Assembly (NCBI RefSeq): GCF_013364355.1
Contig: NZ_CP054931.1
Location: 248,001 to 312,000 of the forward strand
From: Stenotrophomonas sp. NA06056
GTDB lineage: Bacteria > Pseudomonadota > Gammaproteobacteria > Xanthomonadales > Xanthomonadaceae
Reading direction: 5' to 3'
Length of the DNA stretch: 64,000 nt
Shown: piece after piece, positions 44,102 to 53,964 of the stretch
How the letters are laid out: the number at the start of each line of letters is the position of its first letter
Numbering within the stretch: the stretch's first letter is position 1
Notes under the pieces: model-generated
What the model was told of the DNA's origin: nothing
Databases searched by the model: none
Seen by the model: only the letters and a program-made list of their open reading frames with translations
Translations under genes and position numbers: made by a program

Positions 44102-45037
44102 CTATCGCAGCCCGCTATCGCCCGGCACCAGATGCCGCCACGGGAACACGTTCTTCTCGAAATGGCTGACGTAACCGCCCATGCCCGCCTGGATGACCAT
44201 GAACTGCAGGCCCGGCCGCATCGCCTGCAGCGCCTGCAACTGCTCCGTCGACAGCGCGCTGTTACGCAGGCGGAAGCCGTGCACCGGTTCGAAAGCGTCA
44301 CTAGCGAACAGACGCTCGTACGCCGCAAACGACGTCACCGCGTCGGCCTCGCGGACATCGGCCCAGCTGAACTGCAGTTCGGTGGACTCGCTGAAATCCA
44401 GCAGGCCCAGTGCAGGCAGGTTGCGCGATGCAGCCAGGTGCTCGATGAATCGCTGGGTGTCGCAGCCACCGCCAATCCGCAGCATGTTCAGATGCGGCAG
44501 CGGCACCTCGAAGAAGCTGGCATCGGGCGCATTGGGTACCACCAGTTCGGTCAGGTAGCGCGCGCGGCGGGCGAAGCGGGCGATCTCTCCGCTTTCTTCC
44601 ATGATCGTGCCCGCGCGCTGGACCAACGAGGTGTTGTGGTGTTCCGGCGCAGTGGGCGTGATCACCAGCGAGCGCAGGCGCGGAAACTGCACCGGGCTGT
44701 CCAGCAGGGGAGTGAACTCCCATTCGCGCGTGCCGTTGGCACCTTCATCGCCGCCAGTGAAACACAGCGACATCACGCTCGACGCCACGGCCGGCTCGGA
44801 CAGGCAGGCCAGCGTCCATTCGAATGGCGCGTCCCACGGGTTGCCGAAAAATTCCACATGCAGGCCACCGTACAGCGGGGCCACGGTCAGCCGCGTCTGC
44901 AGTGCCGACCACAACGGCCCGGCGGGGTCGTCGATATCCAGGTCGTACTCGTCTGCCTCTTCCAGGCTGAATGCATGGATGCGCTGCTGCAGTTCCAGCA
45001 ATGACTGTTGCGTGTGGGGAGAGGCGGGCGAGGCCAT
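44102..45037 (-). CDS. Leucine-rich-repeat-like protein
   Basis: A 311-residue cytosolic protein. The middle (about residues 115-230) has repeating L-x-x-L-x-I/V units (LRSLVITPT, LTELVVPNA, LNMLRIGGGC, LGLLDFSES) spaced like leucine-rich repeats. The family resembles STM4015-like proteins of unknown function, but I cannot prove it. No signal peptide. Standalone gene. Confidence 0.62.
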   Translation of the reverse strand: MASPASPHTQQSLLELQQRIHAFSLEEADEYDLDIDDPAGPLWSALQTRLTVAPLYGGLHVEFFGNPWDAPFEWTLACLSEPAVASSVMSLCFTGGDEGANGTREWEFTPLLDSPVQFPRLRSLVITPTAPEHHNTSLVQRAGTIMEESGEIARFARRARYLTELVVPNAPDASFFEVPLPHLNMLRIGGGCDTQRFIEHLAASRNLPALGLLDFSESTELQFSWADVREADAVTSFAAYERLFASDAFEPVHGFRLRNSALSTEQLQALQAMRPGLQFMVIQAGMGGYVSHFEKNVFPWRHLVPGDSGLR

Positions 45038-45201
45038 GCGGTGGTCCGATCATCCGTGGGGTGTGGGAATGATAGCGCCCGCCCGTGGCAGAACCGGAGG
45101 CGATCCAGCTGCGGGAATCCTGATGCTCCTCACGACCTGCCCCCGTTGCTGCGCTGCATACTATCGCCCTCTGCCCCTAGGGGCCGTTTCGGGAACCGAT
45201 C

Positions 45202-45972
45202 ATGCGCCGCCACGCTGTTTCCCTTGCCGCTGCACTGGTGTGTACCGCTTTCGTCGCCCCGGCCATGGCCGCCGTACCGTTCTTCAACGCCACCTGCCCG
45301 GGTGGCCTGGATATCCACGCCGACGAGGGTGGGCCGGTCTACGTGCAGGGGCGCGAAGCGGCATTGAAGCGCTTCAATGATCGCTACTTCGAAGCGCGTG
45401 ATGCGCAGAGCGGGGTGACGGTGTCGATCACCACCGCCGACGATGGCGCGCCGCAGATCAGCTACACCGGCCGCGACGGCGCCAACGGCATCTGCCAGGC
45501 CAGCGCCGCTGGCGCGCCGGCATCATCTGGGCATCGCGAACATCGTGGCAACGCTGACGACAGCGATGCGTCGCTGCCCAGCGAAGTGACCTGCGAATCC
45601 ACCGACCAGCGCCAGGTATCCTGTGACATGGACACGCGTGGCAACGTGGAGATCGTGCGCCAGCTCAGCCGTACCCGTTGCGACCAGGGCAGCAACTGGG
45701 GCCTGTCGCGGCATTCGGTGTGGGTCAACGGTGGTTGCCGTGCGACGTTCCGCAACGTGTCAAAGGCCGCAGCCAACGCGCCAGCCGGCGATACCGCGCT
45801 CGGTTCGTGCAACGCAAGCAAAGGCGCACAGGGCACGCTGGTGACCCAGGTGCCGGTCGGAACCGACTACCAGGAACTGATCATCGATTATCCCGACGGC
45901 CGTTTCCTGTGCATGATGAATAACAACGGCCGGGTGCAGAGCGTGACGCCGATTCGCCGCCGCGGGAGATGA
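45202..45972 (+). CDS. Exported DUF3011 protein
   Basis: A 256-residue protein with a signal peptide (SLAAALVCTAFVAPAMA). The central block ESTDQRQVSCDMDTRGNVEI then QLSRTRC-x-x-GSNWGLSRHSVWVNGGCRATF matches the DUF3011 pattern, with paired cysteines suited to disulfides. Function unknown. A perfect palindrome GCCCCTAGGGGC (45173-45184) lies 17 bp before the start. Confidence 0.75.
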   Translation: MRRHAVSLAAALVCTAFVAPAMAAVPFFNATCPGGLDIHADEGGPVYVQGREAALKRFNDRYFEARDAQSGVTVSITTADDGAPQISYTGRDGANGICQASAAGAPASSGHREHRGNADDSDASLPSEVTCESTDQRQVSCDMDTRGNVEIVRQLSRTRCDQGSNWGLSRHSVWVNGGCRATFRNVSKAAANAPAGDTALGSCNASKGAQGTLVTQVPVGTDYQELIIDYPDGRFLCMMNNNGRVQSVTPIRRRGR

Positions 45973-46003
45973 GCGTTCAGCGTGCAGCGGGCTGGGTCCG
46001 GCT

Positions 46004-46351
46004 TCAGCCGCAGGATCCATACAGCAGCACCCACGCCAGCGTCAGGGCGAGCATGCCGACGAAGGTCAGGCCGAACCATAGCGCCGCCAGCTTCACGTTG
46101 CCGATCAACGCCGTCAGCATACGGTTCAGCTCGCTTTTCAGAATCGGATATTCGGCGTGTGCCTTGCGCAGACGCTGCCAACCAAACCCGAGGAATACCA
46201 GGGTCGAGAACGGCACCAGCAGGAGCGTCGCCTGCATCAGCCAGCCATTCGGCGACGCATCCATCGAGCTGCTCAACAGAATCGCAAAAACGGCAATGGG
46301 CAGCGCCCCGATGAAAAAGCGCGGCCAGGCGGTGTTGATGAAGGGCGACAT
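46004..46351 (-). CDS. Small inner-membrane protein
   Basis: A 115-residue protein with three hydrophobic segments (about residues 10-27, 38-57 and 86-111). No family recognised. Convergent with the DUF3011 gene and divergent from arginase. Confidence 0.6.
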   Translation of the reverse strand: MSPFINTAWPRFFIGALPIAVFAILLSSSMDASPNGWLMQATLLLVPFSTLVFLGFGWQRLRKAHAEYPILKSELNRMLTALIGNVKLAALWFGLTFVGMLALTLAWVLLYGSCG

Positions 46352-46482
46352 CGCAATCTTCCATGAGGGGCGGTCGGGTCCCGCGCAGCATCATGCCATG
46401 CGATGGCCCTGCTGCACCGCCGCGAGTGGTGTCACATGCGTCTGGCTAGACTGTGCTTCTTTTTCGTTCGCAGGAGGCACCC

Positions 46483-47403
46483 ATGGCCCATCATCCCGCC
46501 GTTACCCTGATCGGCGTCCCCACCGACATCGGGGCGGGCCATCGCGGCGCCCGGCTGGGGCCGGAAGCTCTGCGCGTTGCTGGCCTGCCTGAAGCCCTGG
46601 AAGCGCGTGGCGTGGACGTGCGCGACCTCGGTAACCTGGACGGCCCGCGCAACCCGTGGACCGCGCCGGTGCAGGGCTACCGTCACCTGGACGAAGTGGT
46701 GGCGTGGAACCACGCGCTGATGGAAGCCAGCTACGCCGAGCTGCAGGCCGGGCGCATGCCGATCATGCTCGGTGGCGACCACTGCCTGGGCATCGGTTCG
46801 ATTACCGCTGTCGCACGCTGGTGCCGCGAGCAGGGCAAGGACCTGCGCGTGCTGTGGCTGGATGCGCATTCGGATTTCAACACCAGCGATGTGACCCCGT
46901 CGGGCAACATCCACGGCATGCCGGTGGCCTGCCTGTGTGGCCTCGGCCCGGATGCGCTGACCAAGCTGGGCGGTACCTCGCCGGCCATCAAGCCTTCGCA
47001 GATGCACCAGATCGGCATCCGTTCCGTGGATCCGGACGAAAAGCGCCTGATCAAGACCCACAAGGTCGATGTCTACGACATGCGCTACATCGACGAGAAC
47101 GGCATGAAGCGCACCGTGGAAGCGGCGCTGGCCGGCATCGATGAGAACACCCATCTGCATGTCAGCTTCGATGTCGATTTCCTCGACCCGAGCATCGCCC
47201 CGGGCGTGGGCACCACCGTGCCGGGCGGGGTGAACTATCGTGAAGCGCAGCTGGTGATGGAGATGATCGCCGACAGTGGCCGCATGGGTTCGCTGGATAT
47301 CGTCGAACTCAATCCGTTGCTGGACAACCACAACAGCACCGCCGAACTGGCCGTGGATCTGGTGGAAAGCCTGTTCGGTAAATCGACCCTGATGCGCGAC
47401 TGA
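46483..47403 (+). CDS. rocF: Arginase
   Basis: A 306-residue manganese ureohydrolase splitting arginine into ornithine and urea. Metal ligands are in GGDHCLGIGS, LDAHSDFN and SFDVDFLDPSIAPG. VGTTVPGGVNYREAQ is the arginase substrate region, distinct from agmatinases. AGGAGG lies 5 nt upstream of the ATG. A 9-bp stem-loop follows. Confidence 0.92.
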   Translation: MAHHPAVTLIGVPTDIGAGHRGARLGPEALRVAGLPEALEARGVDVRDLGNLDGPRNPWTAPVQGYRHLDEVVAWNHALMEASYAELQAGRMPIMLGGDHCLGIGSITAVARWCREQGKDLRVLWLDAHSDFNTSDVTPSGNIHGMPVACLCGLGPDALTKLGGTSPAIKPSQMHQIGIRSVDPDEKRLIKTHKVDVYDMRYIDENGMKRTVEAALAGIDENTHLHVSFDVDFLDPSIAPGVGTTVPGGVNYREAQLVMEMIADSGRMGSLDIVELNPLLDNHNSTAELAVDLVESLFGKSTLMRD

Positions 47404-47415
47404 GAAGGTCTTGCC

Positions 47416-47438
47416 TGAACGGTTGGACGAACCGTTCA
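47416..47438 (+). terminator. Stem-loop after arginase gene
   Basis: Perfect 9-bp stem TGAACGGTT / AACCGTTCA with a 5-base loop, 12 bp after the stop; no T-tract, so termination is tentative. Confidence 0.5.
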
Positions 47439-47570
47439 CACGCGCTCCACGCCCCTGCCGCCAGATTGCACCTCACGCGGCAGTGTTGGCTTCGCACCAG
47501 CCTGCCGCCCCGATCAATACAACCGAACCCCGTGATTGAGCGGTGTAGCGGCAAACCCAAGGAGAAGCCC

Positions 47571-47708
47571 ATGAAGCGCGTAGTTGCCCTGATGCTGTTG
47601 TCGATGTTCTCGGTGGCCCTGCTGGCCGGTTGCAACACCGTTGCCGGTGCCGGCAAGGACGTGCAGAAGGCTGGTGAGAAGGTTGAGGATGCTGCCAAGG
47701 GCAACTGA
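47571..47708 (+). CDS. Entericidin-type small lipoprotein
   Basis: A 45-residue lipoprotein. A signal peptide with lipobox LLAGC gives a mature peptide of about 25 residues with the repeating GAGKDVQKAGEKVEDAAKG that identifies the entericidin A/B family. Family members are stress-induced membrane lipoproteins. AGGAG lies 6 nt before the ATG. A strong terminator follows. Confidence 0.88.
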   Translation: MKRVVALMLLSMFSVALLAGCNTVAGAGKDVQKAGEKVEDAAKGN

Positions 47709-47731
47709 GCCTGAGGTGGTGCGCACAACGG

Positions 47732-47759
47732 AAAAGGCCGGGATCTTCCCGGCCTTTTT
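47732..47759 (+). terminator. Rho-independent terminator after entericidin gene
   Basis: Stem AAGGCCGGGA / TCCCGGCCTT followed by TTTTT. Confidence 0.92.
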
Positions 47760-47919
47760 CATGCACGATTGCCGGGTGTGGAAGCGGCATGTCGATACGT
47801 AGTGAACCATTCAAGCAGGTGAGCAGCGTTTTCATGGTCGGTTGACCGTGCTTCAACAGCCATTGCGGGAAGCTGCATGCACGGTAACAACGCCGTTGCA
47901 TTCCAAGGAAGCCTCAGCA

Positions 47920-48141
47920 ATGAACAAAGACATCATTTCCGGCAAGTGGTCCCAGCTCAAGGGCAAGGCCCAGGCGAAGTGGGGCGATCTGACCAACGAC
48001 GATTTCGATGTGGCCGAGGGCAATGCCGAATACCTGGCGGGCCGCCTGCAGGAACGCTATGGCTGGGCCAAGGACCGCGCTGAGAAAGAAGTCCGTGACT
48101 TCCAGGACAGCGTCAGAAAGGACTATCCGGACTACAAGTAA
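47920..48141 (+). CDS. CsbD family stress-response protein
   Basis: A 73-residue CsbD-like protein ([20 protein letters not shown], then [20 protein letters not shown]). The family is small, helical and induced by general stress; molecular role unknown. AAGGA lies about 12 nt before the ATG. Confidence 0.9.
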   Translation: MNKDIISGKWSQLKGKAQAKWGDLTNDDFDVAEGNAEYLAGRLQERYGWAKDRAEKEVRDFQDSVRKDYPDYK

Positions 48142-48176
48142 CCGGGCGACGCTCGCCCACGTTCTGCCCCCAACAG

Positions 48177-48208
48177 ACAACGCCCGCGCCGGAAGGTGCG
48201 GGCGTTGT
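48177..48208 (+). terminator. Hairpin after csbD-like gene
   Basis: Perfect 11-bp stem ACAACGCCCGC / GCGGGCGTTGT with a 10-base loop; no long T-tract. It lies between convergent genes. Confidence 0.65.
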
Positions 48209-48220
48209 GCTGTGCGGCGG

Positions 48221-49033
48221 TCAACGTGCCGGCGGATCAGGCACGTAACGGTTGGGGAAGGCCTGCGGCTGACGGTCCAGGCGTGAGGGCGAATCGAGCA
48301 GGATGCCGCGTGCGCGCAGGTTGCGGGCGCTGTCGTAGCGCAGCTGAAGCACCTGTGCCGGACTGCGGGTGGCGCGTTCGAAATCGGTGTCACGCACCGA
48401 TGAACTCTCGCGTGCGCCATGGCCGGTGCCCAGCGCAGGTGCCTGCGACTTGGCCGAGTAGCCCTCGATGCGGCTGGCGCTGGCGTCGGCGGCCGCCGAG
48501 GCTTCGGCCGCTGCCGCTGCCGGTGCCGGGCCGGCACGATCGCGCAGGATCGGCTGCGGACGCGGGTACCAGCGGCGCGCCTCTTCGAACACCGCTACGC
48601 CCACCACGCCGACGTTGTCCGGGCGGCCGGTGCGGCTGGCGTAGCTGCCGCTGGGGCTGCTGAAGACGAACTGGGCCACTTCGTCCTGGGTCTTGCGCCA
48701 GCCGGTGATGTCCGCGCGCTGGCCTGGATTTAGCACGTAACCGGTCTGCGAGGGATCGGCATCTTCGCCGGAGATGGCGTTGACCCCGTCCACCGACAGC
48801 ACCACCAGCACCCGGCGCGGGCTGTCGTTGTACAGGCGCACCGCATAGCGGTGGCCGCGCTCACCGGCCACCCAGCGCTGGCCGTCGGCCGGGTAGCTGC
48901 GCAGCTCGGTGCCGCGGTCACGGTCGACCAGGGCCACGCGCACCGGCCCGTCCTGCGGCATCGGCGGGGGCAGCGGGGCCGGGCGGAAGCCGGCCAGGGG
49001 CAGGATCAGCAGCAGGGGCAGCAGGCGTTTCAT
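48221..49033 (-). CDS. Exported hypothetical protein
   Basis: A 270-residue protein with a signal peptide (MKRLLPLLLILPLAGFRP) and a beta-rich N-terminal domain (VRLYNDSPRRVLVVLSVDGV, INPGQRADITGW-like), then an Ala/Ser-rich linker and a C-terminal segment FERATRSPAQVLQLRYDS. No named family recognised. Divergent from trpS with 108 bp between starts. The frame continues far upstream, antisense to trpS, but that part is non-coding. Confidence 0.68.
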   Translation of the reverse strand: MKRLLPLLLILPLAGFRPAPLPPPMPQDGPVRVALVDRDRGTELRSYPADGQRWVAGERGHRYAVRLYNDSPRRVLVVLSVDGVNAISGEDADPSQTGYVLNPGQRADITGWRKTQDEVAQFVFSSPSGSYASRTGRPDNVGVVGVAVFEEARRWYPRPQPILRDRAGPAPAAAAAEASAAADASASRIEGYSAKSQAPALGTGHGARESSSVRDTDFERATRSPAQVLQLRYDSARNLRARGILLDSPSRLDRQPQAFPNRYVPDPPAR

Positions 49034-49141
49034 CGGGCGTCTCCAGCGGGGTTGGGTGAATGAACGCGCCGAAGGCCCTGACGGGGTTGACCGAGTGCAC
49101 GGTAAACTGGCTCCGTTCATAGAAGGTTTCCGCACGCAGTC

Positions 49142-50437
49142 ATGACGACCCGAGTCCTTACCGGCATCACCCCCTCCGGCACGCCCCACCTGGGCAATTA
49201 CGTTGGCGCCATCCGCCCGGCCATCGCGGCCAGCCGTGCGCCGGACATCGAGAGCTTCTTCTTCCTGGCCGATCTGCACAGCCTGATCAAGTCGCAGGAC
49301 CCGCAGCGCACCCAGCGCGCGACCCTGGAGATCGCGGCCAGCTGGCTGGCCTGCGGCCTGGACCCGGAACACGTGTGGTTCTACCGCCAGAGCGACATCC
49401 GCGAGACCACCGAGCTGATGTGGTTCCTGACCGCCATCGCCAGCAAGGGCATCCTCAACCGCGCGCATGCCTACAAGGCGGCGGTGGACAAGAACCGCGA
49501 GGAAGGCGTGGACGAGGACGCAGGCGTCAGCGCCGGCCTGTTCATGTACCCGGTGCTGATGGCCGCCGATATCCTCATCTTCAAGGCCAACCAGGTACCG
49601 GTGGGTCGCGACCAGATCCAGCACATCGAGATGGCGCGCGACTTCGCCCAGCGCTTCAACCACGTGTACGGCAAGGAGTATTTCCCGCTGCCGGACGTGG
49701 TGATCGACGAGCAGGTGGCAACGCTGGCGGGCCTGGATGGCCGCAAGATGAGCAAGAGTTACCACAACACCATCCCGCTGTTCGTGCCGCGCGAGGAGCT
49801 GAAGAAACTGGTGTTCTCGATCCTGACCGACTCGCGTGCACCGGGCGAGCCGAAGGACACCGAAGGCTCGGCGCTGTTCCAGATGTACCAGGCCTTTGCC
49901 ACCCCGGAACAGACCGCTGCCTTCGCCAAGGCCTTCGCCGACGGCATCAGCTGGGGCGATGCCAAGCAGCAGCTGTTCGAGCGCATCGACAGCGAACTGT
50001 CGCCGTTGCGCGAGCGCTACAACGCGCTGATGGCCGAGCCGGAAAAGATCGAAGCGCTGCTCAAGCGCCGTGGCCAACAGCTGCGTGAGCAGCTGGCGGC
50101 ACCGCTGCTGGAAGAGCTGCGCCATGCGGTGGGCCTGCGTGATCTGTCCGATGCCGGCGACATCGCCAGCGAAGACGCCGGCGTGGCCCGCGTGGCACCG
50201 CCGCTGTTCAAGCAGTACCGCGAGAAGGACGGCCGCTTCTACTTCAAGCTGACCGCCGGTGACGGCACGCTGCTGATCCAGAGCGAAGGCTTCGACTCGC
50301 CGCGCGATGCCGGCCAGCTGATCGCTGTGATCAAGCAGGCCGAACAGGGCGACCAGCTGCAGAGCGAGCTGTTCAAGCTGGAAGCCGAGGTGGATGCGGT
50401 GCTGGCCGCTCTGGCCGCGCTGCGCGAAGAGGCCTGA
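49142..50437 (+). CDS. trpS: Tryptophanyl-tRNA synthetase
   Basis: A 431-residue class I aminoacyl-tRNA synthetase. The HIGH-type motif is TPSGTPHLGNYVGA near the N terminus and the KMSKS loop is GRKMSKSYHN. This is the longer TrpS type with a C-terminal extension of about 90 residues (FYFKLTAGDGTLLIQSEGF) not present in E. coli TrpS. A family-D palindrome followed by TTTTT may act as its terminator. Confidence 0.95.
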   Translation: MTTRVLTGITPSGTPHLGNYVGAIRPAIAASRAPDIESFFFLADLHSLIKSQDPQRTQRATLEIAASWLACGLDPEHVWFYRQSDIRETTELMWFLTAIASKGILNRAHAYKAAVDKNREEGVDEDAGVSAGLFMYPVLMAADILIFKANQVPVGRDQIQHIEMARDFAQRFNHVYGKEYFPLPDVVIDEQVATLAGLDGRKMSKSYHNTIPLFVPREELKKLVFSILTDSRAPGEPKDTEGSALFQMYQAFATPEQTAAFAKAFADGISWGDAKQQLFERIDSELSPLRERYNALMAEPEKIEALLKRRGQQLREQLAAPLLEELRHAVGLRDLSDAGDIASEDAGVARVAPPLFKQYREKDGRFYFKLTAGDGTLLIQSEGFDSPRDAGQLIAVIKQAEQGDQLQSELFKLEAEVDAVLAALAALREEA

Positions 50438-50449
50438 CCGTACGATGTT

Positions 50450-50509
50450 GTAGAGCCGAGCCCACGCTCGGCTGTTTTTCCCGCCAGCCGAGCATGGGCT
50501 CGGCTCTAC
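50450..50509. repeat. GTAG palindrome pair, family D, with terminator-like T-tract
   Basis: Forward copy at 50450-50474 directly followed by TTTTT (50475-50479) and inverted copy at 50485-50509. The first copy has the structure of an intrinsic terminator just after trpS. Confidence 0.8.
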
Positions 50510-50573
50510 AGGGCAGCCCACCACCCATGGCATGATGTCCGCGCGCCCCTGGCGCGATGACATGGAGTCTGCA

Positions 50574-50870
50574 ATGGCCTGGTTGTCGCTGCTGCTGTTC
50601 CTGCCCTGGTTCATTCTGCTGGGCAGCCTGTACTGGCTGTTCCCGCGCCAGCCGCGTACCGCGCGGCGGCGCCTGTTCGATGGCGCCACCCTGGCGCTGG
50701 CGCTCGCCCTGAGCATCGTGGCGATGCTGTGGGGCCACCATATCGGTCTGGTACAGCCGGGCGCCGGGCCGATCTGGCCGCAGGTGCTGGCGGTGCTGTA
50801 TGCCTATGGCGCATTCCTGGCGGTGTTGGTGATGGCCCTGCTGCTGCGTCCGCGCTGGCTGCGGCCTTGA
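50574..50870 (+). CDS. Small inner-membrane protein
   Basis: A 98-residue protein with three hydrophobic segments (LSLLLFLPWFILLGSLYWL, LALALALSIVAMLWG, LAVLYAYGAFLAVLVMALLL). No family recognised. GGAG lies 6 nt before the ATG at 50574. It is enclosed by two family-D palindrome pairs. Confidence 0.65.
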   Translation: MAWLSLLLFLPWFILLGSLYWLFPRQPRTARRRLFDGATLALALALSIVAMLWGHHIGLVQPGAGPIWPQVLAVLYAYGAFLAVLVMALLLRPRWLRP

Positions 50871-50871
50871 T

Positions 50872-50936
50872 GTAGAGCCGAGCCCACGCTCGGCTGCCTT
50901 CCTGCCAGACATCAGCCGAGTATGGGCTCGGCTCTA
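50872..50936. repeat. GTAG palindrome pair, family D
   Basis: Forward copy at 50872-50896 and inverted copy at 50913-50936, starting one base after the stop of the small membrane protein gene. Confidence 0.8.
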
Positions 50937-51029
50937 CAGGATCGTCCCTCCGACCAAAGCCGCATCGATCACGCCATGCCGGCGCGCCTACCATGTGGGT
51001 CTGTTCCCGATCCTGCCAGGTGCGCGTCG

Positions 51030-51962
51030 ATGACCGCCGATCCCAGCATCCACACCATCGATACCGGATTCCAACGGCCTGATTTCGATGCTGCTTACCT
51101 GATCATCGAAAACGGTCGTGCCGCATTCGTTGACTGCGGCACCGGCCTGTCAGTGCCGTCGATGCTGCAGGCCTTGACCGACAACGGGCTGGGCGTGGAG
51201 GCGGTGGACTGGTTGCTGCTGACCCACGTGCATCTGGATCATGCCGGTGGCGCTGGCCTGCTGATGCAGCAGCTGCCAAATGCGCGTGCGGTGCTGCACC
51301 CACGCGGTGCGCCGCACATGATCGATCCGACCCGGCTGATCGCCGGTGCCACCGCCGTCTATGGCGCCGAGGAAATCGCCCGCAGCTATGGTCGCATCGA
51401 AGCGATTCCCGAGCAGCGTGTGGTGGTGGCTGACGACGGTCGACGCATCGATCTGGCGGGCCGCGAACTGGTGCTGCTGCATACGCCAGGCCATGCGCTG
51501 CACCACTACTGCGTGTGGGATGCGCGCAGCCGCAGCTGGTTCACCGGCGATACCTTTGGCATCTCCTACCGCGAACTGGACAGTGCGCAGGGCGCTTTCA
51601 TCTTCCCCACCTCATCGCCAGTGCAGTTCGATCCGGACGCGATGAAGGCGTCGATCCAACGCATGCTCGGCTACGCGCCGCAGGCGATGTACCTGACCCA
51701 CTTCGGTCGTGTCGAACAGGTCGAAAAGCTGGCCGAGGATCTGTTCGAACAGATCGATGCGATGGCCGCAATCGGCCGCCAGTGCGACGGCCGTCCCGAC
51801 CGTCATCGCTGCCTGCTGGCCGCGCTGCAGGCACTGTACCTGGAGCGTGCACAGCAGCATGGCTGCACACTGGACCAGGCTGCAGTGACCGAGGTGCTGG
51901 CGATGGATATCGAACTCAATGCACAGGGACTGGCCTGCTGGCTGGACCGCATCCGTCAGTAG
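51030..51962 (+). CDS. Metallo-beta-lactamase fold hydrolase
   Basis: A 310-residue MBL-fold hydrolase. The metal motif is LLTHVHLDHAGGAG, followed by a His in LLHTPGHALHHY and an Asp in WFTGDTFGISY. These fit a dinuclear zinc hydrolase; substrate unknown (glyoxalase II-like or RNase-like are both possible). ATG at 51030 starts the conserved region. The TAG stop is part of a family-C palindrome. Confidence 0.85.
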   Translation: MTADPSIHTIDTGFQRPDFDAAYLIIENGRAAFVDCGTGLSVPSMLQALTDNGLGVEAVDWLLLTHVHLDHAGGAGLLMQQLPNARAVLHPRGAPHMIDPTRLIAGATAVYGAEEIARSYGRIEAIPEQRVVVADDGRRIDLAGRELVLLHTPGHALHHYCVWDARSRSWFTGDTFGISYRELDSAQGAFIFPTSSPVQFDPDAMKASIQRMLGYAPQAMYLTHFGRVEQVEKLAEDLFEQIDAMAAIGRQCDGRPDRHRCLLAALQALYLERAQQHGCTLDQAAVTEVLAMDIELNAQGLACWLDRIRQ

Positions 51963-51982
51963 ATCCTCGCCATGCGTGGATG
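51959..51982 (+). repeat. GTAG palindrome, family C
   Basis: The GTAG at 51959-51962 contains the stop codon of the MBL-fold gene. A degenerate second copy follows near 51985-52007. Confidence 0.75.
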
Positions 51983-52094
51983 ATCTGGACCCACGCCACG
52001 CGTGAATGACACCGTGCGCAACCCGCGCCGTCATTGCACTGTCACGTTACACTCTGGCTATTCCCAAGCCTGCCGTGGTACTGCCGTGAACCCG

Positions 52095-53747
<1,653 letters not shown>

Positions 53748-53750
53748 GCG

Positions 53751-53904
53751 GTATCGCCGGCCGCTTGCCGGCAATCTCCAAGCAAACAGTAGTGCCGGCC
53801 GCTGGCCGGCAATCTCCGAACGCACGGGTAGTGCCGGCCGCTGGCCGGCAACCTCATGAACCTTCCGAAGGGATGCGCAGTTGCCGGCCAGCGGCCGGCA
53901 CCAC
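53751..53904. repeat. Array of four family-B palindromes
   Basis: Copies at 53751-53773 (GTAT tag), 53789-53811, 53828-53850 (forward, GTAG tags) and 53881-53904 (inverted). Copies two and three are identical over 23 bases, pointing to recent multiplication. Confidence 0.85.
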
Positions 53905-53964
53905 CACGTCTTCAGCCGCGCGGCCACCGGCATTGCACCGGTGGCCGCGATCACTACGGCGCGC

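Noticed and set aside
48221..50716. Apparent 831-codon protein extending the exported protein upstream
   Set aside because: The upper part is antisense to trpS; only the part from the ATG at 49033 with a signal peptide is plausible.
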